6,634 nucleotides of DNA from JAEUPI01 sp035764445 (lineage in GTDB: Bacteria; Pseudomonadota; Gammaproteobacteria; Burkholderiales; Burkholderiaceae_C). Within the stretch, counting starts at the first letter, position 1; every line of letters begins with the position of its first letter. The position numbers and the translations under genes were made by a program. Location: assembly GCA_035764445.1 (NCBI GenBank), contig DASTZF010000006.1, positions 1 through 6,634 on the forward strand, written 5' to 3'. A model generated the notes under the pieces. The model was not told where the DNA came from and did not search any database. It saw only the letters and a program-made list of their open reading frames with translations. Of this stretch, positions 1 through 4,882 are shown in pieces.

Positions 1-663
1 CTGCACCTTGATCTTCGGAAACCGCTCCTCGATCACCTGCGCGAAGCCGATGCGGCGCTCGATCTCGGCCGACAAGCGCGTTGCCTGCGAGCTCAGCAAC
101 ACGGTGTCGCGCGCGCCGGTGCCGCACATGCGGCCCAACAACAGGCCGGCGGTGCGACCCGCGGCGCGGTTGTCGGCGCCGACGTGCGTCTCGCGCATCG
201 AGCCGGCGACATCGGAAAACAGGGTCACCACATGCACGCCGTTGCGCACCAGCTCGTTGATCGCCAGTTTCACCGGCGGCAGGTCCGGCGCCATCACCGC
301 CATCGCGTCGCACTCGGAGAGCTGTGCCAGGCCGGCGGCGAATTGCACCGGGTCGGCGCTGTCGATGCGGTGGGTGACCTCGGTGATGTGCTGGTGGCGG
401 AACTCGCCAGCGGCCTGCGCGATCTGGCGGTCGACCAGCTCGTTGAACGGCGCGGCTTCGGCCGGCAGCACGAACGCGAAGCGGAAGTTCTCGCCCTTGC
501 GCGGGCGGCCTCGCGGCGGCGGCGCGCCGAGCTCGGCCACGACCTGCATCACCCGCTGCACCGTCTCGGCGTTGACCCCCGGTCGCTTGTTCAGTACGCG
601 GTCGACCGTTGCGGTGCCCACGCCGGCCTGGCGTGCGATGTCGGCGATCGTCGGGGTGGACAT
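1..663 (-). CDS. LacI-family transcriptional repressor, 3' end cut off by window edge
   Basis: Reading from the ATG complement at 661-663, 221 codons are visible with no stop. The C-terminal third or so of a usual 330-350 residue LacI protein lies outside the window. Residues about 5-45 are the LacI helix-turn-helix (TIADIARQAGVGTATVDRVLN, then the third helix). From about residue 62 a type I periplasmic-binding-protein fold begins (FRFAFVLP), including the HVGADNRAAGRTAG segment (160-173) typical of the sugar-binding Peripla_BP_4-like branch. The protein is a cytoplasmic DNA-binding regulator, probably of sugar or sugar-derivative uptake; its ligand cannot be read from this fragment. The usual hinge helix (LARSL-like) is replaced by a Pro/Arg-rich stretch (47-56). 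No good Shine-Dalgarno precedes the ATG. An in-frame GTG at 684 lies only 3 nt from an AGGA, but the family alignment favours the ATG. It is divergent from the gene at 823. Confidence 0.9.
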   Translation of the reverse strand, partial: MSTPTIADIARQAGVGTATVDRVLNKRPGVNAETVQRVMQVVAELGAPPPRGRPRKGENFRFAFVLPAEAAPFNELVDRQIAQAAGEFRHQHITEVTHRIDSADPVQFAAGLAQLSECDAMAVMAPDLPPVKLAINELVRNGVHVVTLFSDVAGSMRETHVGADNRAAGRTAGLLLGRMCGTGARDTVLLSSQATRLSAEIERRIGFAQVIEERFPKIKVQ

Positions 664-664
664 C

Positions 665-690
665 GGATTGATGCGTTGATGCACCAATCC
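665..690. promoter_or_regulatory. Candidate operator: imperfect 26-bp palindrome upstream of the lacI-type gene
   Basis: The outer arms GGATTG (665-670) and CAATCC (685-690) are exact reverse complements. With the inner ATGC-type positions, 10 of 13 base pairs of the 26-bp palindrome match. It begins 2 bp upstream of the lacI-type ATG and lies downstream of a possible minus-strand -10 (TATGAT, 719-714). This is where an autorepression operator would sit. LacI-family regulators bind such symmetric sites, but binding by this protein is inferred from position and symmetry only. Confidence 0.45.
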
Positions 691-822
691 TAAGCAATCA
701 AATAAATAAATCAATCATAAAGACATCATCGTTTTCCCGGAGTCGACGGCTGATCGGATCGGGCTCGGCCCGTTGGTGTTCGCGGCCGGCACTCGGGTGA
801 CCTTCGTCTACCATCGCGCGCC
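691..822. promoter_or_regulatory. AT-rich divergent promoter region between the lacI-type gene and the GNAT-like gene
   Basis: The stretch 691-725 is sharply AT-rich against a very GC-rich background and holds tandem AAAT units (701-710) and two CAATCA copies. On the minus strand TATGAT at 719-714 matches a sigma-70 -10 box at 5 of 6 positions, but no clear -35 lies at 16-18 bp. On the plus strand TTGATG copies at 668-673 and 676-681 resemble -35 boxes without a convincing -10. From 740 to 822 the base composition returns to normal and no further signal is seen. Exact start sites cannot be assigned. Confidence 0.4.
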
Positions 823-2493
823 ATGTCGACAAGCCTGGTGGCTGCGCTGGAGCGACTGCGAATGCGCTTCGGCACCGACGCGGCGGCACGCAAGCTGGTG
901 CTGCTCAAGCGCCTTGCGCGCAGCCGGCTCGCCAGCGCGGGCGCCGTGCGACGGCTGCACGAAGTGCTGTGCTTCATGCACGCCTACGCCGACGACGCCG
1001 CCGTGCTTGCGCAAGTGCGAACGATGCTGGTGACGTTTGCGCAGCGCGCCGACTTGCGCGCGCAGCGCGCTGCGCTGGCCGGCAGCGGCATCGCCGGCAC
1101 GGTGATCCGCTTCCGCTTCTTCGCCGGCCAGGCGCAGTGGTTGGCGCAGCGCTGGCCACGCCAGCTGCGGCTTGACCGCAGCGACGCCGACGCTGAAGCG
1201 CGCATCGCGCGTGCCTTGCCGCCGCTGCTGACGCACACCGAAGCGATGGCATTGCGCGAACTGGACCTCGCGGGCTATGGCGCGCTCGACCGCTTGCGCG
1301 GCCGTGACGAGACCGATGCCGTGTTCCTGCTGCGGCGCATCGCTGCGATGCCCGGCGACGCGTTCACGCGCGAAGCGTTCTCCGACGCGGTGGATGCGAG
1401 CTATGAGCTCGAGCCAGGGCGCGATACGCCGTCGCGCACCACGGCGCAGCTGCGCTGCGCGCCGCGGTCGTGGCGGCGCGAGCCGCTGCGGCGCGAGCGG
1501 CCCGATCTGCGCGCCGAAATCGCACGCGCGCCGAGCGCGCTGCGGCGCCTGTCGCTGGCCGACGGCCAGGCGCTGGTCGACCTCGCGCGCGGCGCGATGG
1601 CGTTGCGCGAGCGTTCGCTCGAAGCGTTCTCGTTCGCCGATGCGCGCGATGCCTGGCTGGTCGACGACGGTGACGGTTTGGCCTTCGGTTTCGTCGGCGT
1701 GGTGGCGGCGCGCCGGCACGCGATCGCCGCCACCTACGGCAGCCTGACCTTGCGCAACGGCGTGCCGATTGGCTACGGCCAGGCCGACCTTGTCGGCGCC
1801 AGCGCAGCGCTGTCGTTCAACACCTTCGAGACCTTCCGCGGCGCCGAGGCCGGGTACACCTTTGCGCGCTGGTTGGCCGCGCTAAGGGGGCTGCTGGGCG
1901 CGCGCTCGTTCACGCTCGAGCCGTACCAGATCGGGCACCACAACGACGAGGCGATCGAGTCGGGTGCCTGGTGGTTCTACGCCAAGCTCGGTTTCGCGCC
2001 GCGCCACGCGGCGACGGCGCGGCTGATGCGCGAAGAAAGGGCGCGATCGCAAAGTCGCGCACGCTACCGCACGTCGCCCGCGACGTTGCGCGAGCTGGCC
2101 GAGCGACCGCTGTTCTTCGAGTTCGACCCGGCGCAGCCGCGGCCGCTGTTCGCGCTCGGCGCGCTCGGCCTGCAGGTCGGCGCGGCGCTATCGGCATGCG
2201 GCGGTGCCGACCGTCAGCACGCTGTCGATGCACTCGATGCCGAGATGGCGCGGCGCTGCGCGGTGACCTCGTGGCGCGGTTGGTCGGTCGAGCAGCGCGA
2301 AGCGTGGCGCCGCCTGGCGCCGGTGCTGACGCTGCTCGACCTGCGCGGCTGGCGCGCCGACGATCGGCGCGCGCTGCTGCAGCTGGCTCGTGCCAAGGGT
2401 GGGCGCAGTGAGCGCGACTACCTCGTGCAGTACCACGCGCACCCGCGGTTCGACGCAGCGCTGCTGCGGTGGCAACGCGCGCAAGGTCGCTGA
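823..2493 (+). CDS. Uncharacterised 556-residue protein with a GNAT-like segment
   Basis: An open frame of 556 codons from ATG 823 to TGA 2491-2493. I do not recognise a named family. Residues 1-75 are Arg/Ala/Leu-rich and look helical; 120-270 are also charged and largely helical. The most structured part is about 270-400: a strand-like YGSLTLRNGVPIGYG (305-319), then FNTFETFRGAEAGYTFAR (332-349), then PYQIGHHNDEAIESGAWWFY (367-386) running into AKLGF (387-391). The FRGAEA turn followed by a helix recalls the acyl-CoA pyrophosphate loop of GNAT acyltransferases, and FYxKLGF is a common GNAT C-terminal signature. This suggests a GNAT-related domain inside a larger protein; acyltransferase activity is inference. 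The C-terminal 410-556 is helical with no motif I can name. There is no signal peptide or membrane segment, so it is probably cytosolic. No Shine-Dalgarno is obvious before the start. It is convergent with the dehydratase gene. Confidence 0.8.
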   Translation: MSTSLVAALERLRMRFGTDAAARKLVLLKRLARSRLASAGAVRRLHEVLCFMHAYADDAAVLAQVRTMLVTFAQRADLRAQRAALAGSGIAGTVIRFRFFAGQAQWLAQRWPRQLRLDRSDADAEARIARALPPLLTHTEAMALRELDLAGYGALDRLRGRDETDAVFLLRRIAAMPGDAFTREAFSDAVDASYELEPGRDTPSRTTAQLRCAPRSWRREPLRRERPDLRAEIARAPSALRRLSLADGQALVDLARGAMALRERSLEAFSFADARDAWLVDDGDGLAFGFVGVVAARRHAIAATYGSLTLRNGVPIGYGQADLVGASAALSFNTFETFRGAEAGYTFARWLAALRGLLGARSFTLEPYQIGHHNDEAIESGAWWFYAKLGFAPRHAATARLMREERARSQSRARYRTSPATLRELAERPLFFEFDPAQPRPLFALGALGLQVGAALSACGGADRQHAVDALDAEMARRCAVTSWRGWSVEQREAWRRLAPVLTLLDLRGWRADDRRALLQLARAKGGRSERDYLVQYHAHPRFDAALLRWQRAQGR

Positions 2494-2498
2494 ACCCG

Positions 2499-3686
2499 TC
2501 AGGGTCGCTGGCCGAACTCCGCTTTCTCCTTGGTCCAGCGCCGCGCCTGCTCGCTCAGGCTGAAGCCGAGTCCCGGCCGGTTGGGCACGTGCATGCGCCC
2601 ACCCTGGATCGTCAGCCGCTCGTTGAACATCGGCTCGAGCCATTCGAAGTGCTCGACCCACGGCTCGTGCGGATACGCGGCGGAGAGGTGCAGGTGGATC
2701 TCCATCGCGAAGTGCGGCGCCATGCGCAGCCGCGCGTGGTCGGCCAGCGCCATGATCTTCAGGAACTGCGTGATGCCGCCGACGCGCGGCGCGTCGGGCT
2801 GGATGAAGTCGACGCTGCGCAGGCGGATCAGCTCGGCGTGCTCGGCCACGCTGGTCAGCATCTCGCCGGTGGCCACCGGCGTGTCGAGCAGCGCGGCCAG
2901 CGCGGCGTGGCCCTCGGCGTCGTAGGCGTCGAGCGGCTCTTCGATCCACGTGAGGTTCAGCGGCTCGACCAGCTTGCCGAAGCGCTGCGCGGTGGTGCGA
3001 TCCCACTGCTGGTTGGCGTCGACCATCAGGTGGCAGCTGCCGTCGATCAGCTTGTGCACCGCCTGCACGCGCTGCAGGTCGACCATCGGGTCGGGCTGGC
3101 CGACCTTGATCTTGATGCCGCCGATGCCGCGCTCGAGCAGTTGCTCGACGTTGCGCAGCACCGCGTCGATCGGCGACGACAGGAAGCCGCCCGACGTGTT
3201 GTAGCACTGCACCGCGTCGCGGTGCGCGCCGAGCAGCTTGGCCAGCGGCAGCCTGGCGCGCTTGGCCTTCAGGTCCCACAGCGCGATGTCGAACGCCGCG
3301 ATCGCCTGCGTCGCCAGCCCGCTGCGGCCCACCGACGCGCCGGCCCATACCAGCTTGTCCCACAGCCGCGCGATGTCGTTCGGGTCTTCGCCGATCAGGT
3401 TGGGCGCGATCTCCTTCGCGTGCACGAACTGGCCCGGCCCGCCGGCGCGCTTGCTGTAGCTGAAGCCGACGCCGCTGTGGCCTTCCTTCGTCTGGATCTC
3501 GGCGAACAGGAATGCAATCTCGGTCAGCGGCTTCTGCCGCCCGGTGAGCACCTTGGCGTCGCTGATCGGCGTGGCCAGCGGCAGGAACACCAGCGACAGC
3601 TGGATCCATTCGATGCGATCGGTGGTGGCTTCGCCCGCGGCGAGGCCCGCGGCCAGCGGGTTGGCTTGGATGACGCGTGTGTTCAC
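2499..3686 (-). CDS. L-talarate/galactarate dehydratase (enolase superfamily, mandelate racemase subgroup)
   Basis: 395 residues, starting at GTG (3686-3684) and ending in TGA. It closely resembles, from memory, the Salmonella L-talarate/galactarate dehydratase along its whole length (DRIEWIQLSLVFLPLATP, VLTGRQKPLTE, GVGFSYSKRAGG, CYNTSGGF, ARRWTKEKAEFG). This enzyme dehydrates galactarate or talarate to 5-keto-4-deoxy-D-glucarate in the cytosol. All superfamily residues are present: the KIK pair K192/K194, metal ligands D223 (DANQQW), E249 (IEEPLD) and E275 (TGEM), D298 of the His-Asp dyad, catalytic H325 (PHFAME) and E345 (EHFEW). Offsets match the Salmonella numbering (K197, D226, E252, E278, H328) by a constant 3. 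Family length is about 398, so it is complete. The start lies 10 bp after the receptor gene. Among MR-subgroup members, specificity between galactarate and talarate (or epimerisation) cannot be settled by eye. Confidence 0.93.
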   Translation of the reverse strand: MNTRVIQANPLAAGLAAGEATTDRIEWIQLSLVFLPLATPISDAKVLTGRQKPLTEIAFLFAEIQTKEGHSGVGFSYSKRAGGPGQFVHAKEIAPNLIGEDPNDIARLWDKLVWAGASVGRSGLATQAIAAFDIALWDLKAKRARLPLAKLLGAHRDAVQCYNTSGGFLSSPIDAVLRNVEQLLERGIGGIKIKVGQPDPMVDLQRVQAVHKLIDGSCHLMVDANQQWDRTTAQRFGKLVEPLNLTWIEEPLDAYDAEGHAALAALLDTPVATGEMLTSVAEHAELIRLRSVDFIQPDAPRVGGITQFLKIMALADHARLRMAPHFAMEIHLHLSAAYPHEPWVEHFEWLEPMFNERLTIQGGRMHVPNRPGLGFSLSEQARRWTKEKAEFGQRP

Positions 3687-3693
3687 GGCAATG

Positions 3694-3699
3694 TCCTTA
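3694..3699 (-). promoter_or_regulatory. Ribosome binding site of the dehydratase gene, overlapping the receptor stop codon
   Basis: On the minus strand TAAGGA ends 7 nt before the GTG start. Its TAA is the stop codon of the receptor gene. A ribosome terminating on the receptor message therefore sits on the dehydratase Shine-Dalgarno, which suggests translational coupling and supports both the GTG start and a shared transcript. Confidence 0.8.
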
Positions 3700-4695
3700 C
3701 TCCGGCTTGATGCCAGCGGTCTTGATCACTTTGGTCCACAGCTCGATCTCGCTCTGCACGAACTGCGTGTACGCCGGCGCGCCCGGCGGCGGCACCACGA
3801 AGCCCACCGACTCGAGCTTCTGCCTGATGTCGGCCGACGTCATGATCTTGCGCATCGTCGCTTCGAACTTGTCGACGATCGGCTGCGGCGTGCCCTTGAT
3901 CAGCGAGATGCCCGACCACGACAGCGCCTGGAAGTTCGGAAAGCCGCTCTCGTTCAATGTCGGCACGTCGGGGTACAGCGGGTTGCGCTGCAGGCTGCTG
4001 CAGGCGAGCGCGCGCAGCTTGCCGGTGCGCACGTGCTGCAGCGCGACGTCCTGGTTGATGAACATCATCGGGATCTGGCCGCCGAGCAGGTCCTGCAGCA
4101 TCGGGCCGCCGCCGCGGTACGGGATGCCGACGATGAAGAAGCCGTTGCAGTCCTTCTGGCCCTTCGGGCACTCGCTGGCGCGCTGTTTCAGCAGCTCCAT
4201 CGCCATGTGGCCCGACGCCGCGTGGGTGTAGCCGTAGTTCAGCTTGCCCGGATTGGTGCGCACGTAGTCGACCAGCTCCTTGAACGACTTGAACGGCGTG
4301 CCCGGATGCACCACCAGCAGGTTGGGCCCGGTGTGCACCTGCGCGATATGGATGAAGTCGCGCATCGAGTCGTAGCCGAGCTTCGGATCGAGACCGTGCG
4401 CCACCGCGTTCTGGCCGACGCCGGTCTGCACGATCGTGTAGCCGTCGGGCGGCATCTTGGCCGCGCGCAGAGTGCCGATGGTGCCGCCGGCGCCGCCGAT
4501 GTTCTCGACGATCACCTGCTGCCCCAGTTCCTTGGTCAGCGGGTCGGCGATCATGCGCGCCATCACGTCGCTGGTGCCGCCAGCCGGGAACGGGCTGATG
4601 ATCTTCAGCGGCTTGCTCGGCCAGGCGTCCTGCGCGCGCAGCGGCGAGGTGACCGCAGCGGCAGCCGCGGCGGCGACGAAGGAACGGCGCAGCAT
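3697..4695 (-). CDS. Bug/TctC-family periplasmic substrate-binding protein (tripartite tricarboxylate transporter receptor)
   Basis: 332 residues from ATG 4695, chosen because AGGAG lies 7 nt upstream and because the N-terminus is then a proper export signal: MLRRSFV, seven Ala, and a possible cleavage near LRA-QDA (residues 19-24). The RR-x-F pattern could also permit Tat export. The mature protein shows Bug signatures: WPSKPLKIISPFPAGGTSDVMAR (25-47), GQQVIVENIGGAGG (58-71), PPDGYT (82-87), IPYRGGGPMLQDLLGGQIPMMF (191-212), and YPDVPTLNESG (241-251). Such proteins bind organic acids in the periplasm and deliver them to TctA/TctB membrane subunits. None are encoded here, so it is an orphan receptor relying on a transporter elsewhere, as is common in Burkholderiales. 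The neighbouring dehydratase suggests an aldarate ligand (inference). A Cys-bearing insert (C176, C183) precedes the PYRGGG motif and may form a disulfide. Length is normal for the family. Confidence 0.93.
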   Translation of the reverse strand: MLRRSFVAAAAAAAVTSPLRAQDAWPSKPLKIISPFPAGGTSDVMARMIADPLTKELGQQVIVENIGGAGGTIGTLRAAKMPPDGYTIVQTGVGQNAVAHGLDPKLGYDSMRDFIHIAQVHTGPNLLVVHPGTPFKSFKELVDYVRTNPGKLNYGYTHAASGHMAMELLKQRASECPKGQKDCNGFFIVGIPYRGGGPMLQDLLGGQIPMMFINQDVALQHVRTGKLRALACSSLQRNPLYPDVPTLNESGFPNFQALSWSGISLIKGTPQPIVDKFEATMRKIMTSADIRQKLESVGFVVPPPGAPAYTQFVQSEIELWTKVIKTAGIKPE

Positions 4696-4702
4696 CGTTT
4701 GT

Positions 4703-4707
4703 CTCCT
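4703..4707 (-). promoter_or_regulatory. Ribosome binding site that fixes the receptor start codon
   Basis: AGGAG on the minus strand, 7 nt before ATG 4695. It decides against the longer in-frame start at 4782, which would add 29 Arg-rich residues in front of the signal peptide. Confidence 0.85.
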
Positions 4708-4782
4708 GAAGCGAGCGAGGGCTCTGGCGCTGGATGGTTGCCGCTTGCAGCGCCATGGCTGCATCGGCGCGAGTCGGCTCAC

Positions 4783-4811
4783 ATTGTTCGGGCGCGCCGC
4801 TCGCGCGACAA
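4783..4811 (-). promoter_or_regulatory. Candidate sigma-70 promoter for the receptor-dehydratase operon
   Basis: On the minus strand TTGTCG (4811-4806) and AACAAT (4788-4783) each match the sigma-70 consensus at 4 of 6 positions and are separated by exactly 17 bp. A start site would fall near 4776, leaving about an 80-nt leader before the receptor ATG. The match is modest, but it is the best pair I found in a very GC-rich gap. Confidence 0.35.
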
Positions 4812-4840
4812 CCTCGACGCGCCGCGCGCCGCGCCGGCCC

Positions 4841-4855
4841 TCCCAGGATCTGGGA
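4841..4855. promoter_or_regulatory. Candidate IclR-type operator: perfect 6-3-6 palindrome upstream of the receptor gene
   Basis: Plus-strand TCCCAGGATCTGGGA has 6-bp arms that are exact reverse complements around GAT. The 15-bp overall size equals that of classic IclR-family operators. It lies in the gap between the regulator and receptor genes, centred about 72 bp upstream of the start site predicted from the candidate promoter, a position typical of activator sites. A 13-of-15 related copy lies directly before the regulator gene (6487-6501). Alternatively it may be a weak hairpin after the regulator stop codon, but the stem is short and no U-tract follows. Confidence 0.5.
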
Positions 4856-4882
4856 CGCTGCGCCCGACCCGGCGCGTTCGCG

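Noticed and set aside
760..772. Small hairpin CGGGC-TCG-GCCCG upstream of the GNAT-like gene
   Set aside because: A 5-bp GC stem is expected by chance in this composition and has no informative position.
2485..2510. Direct repeat GGTCGCTG (2485-2492 and 2503-2510) and a 4-bp ACCC/GGGT inverted repeat at the convergent stops
   Set aside because: Arms are too short and lie within coding ends; no U-tract on either strand, so no terminator call is justified.
2188..3609. A 473-codon minus-strand frame overlapping the dehydratase and the end of the GNAT-like gene
   Set aside because: Out-of-frame shadow of the dehydratase, rich in Arg/Ala/Gly repeats and lacking any enzyme motif.
2469..3710. A 413-codon plus-strand frame opposite the dehydratase
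   Set aside because: Composition typical of an antisense shadow; the opposite strand encodes a complete enzyme with all catalytic residues.
4696..4782. A longer receptor start at 4782, adding 29 residues
   Set aside because: It would bury the signal peptide behind an Arg-rich leader, and the AGGAG at 4703-4707 clearly serves the ATG at 4695.
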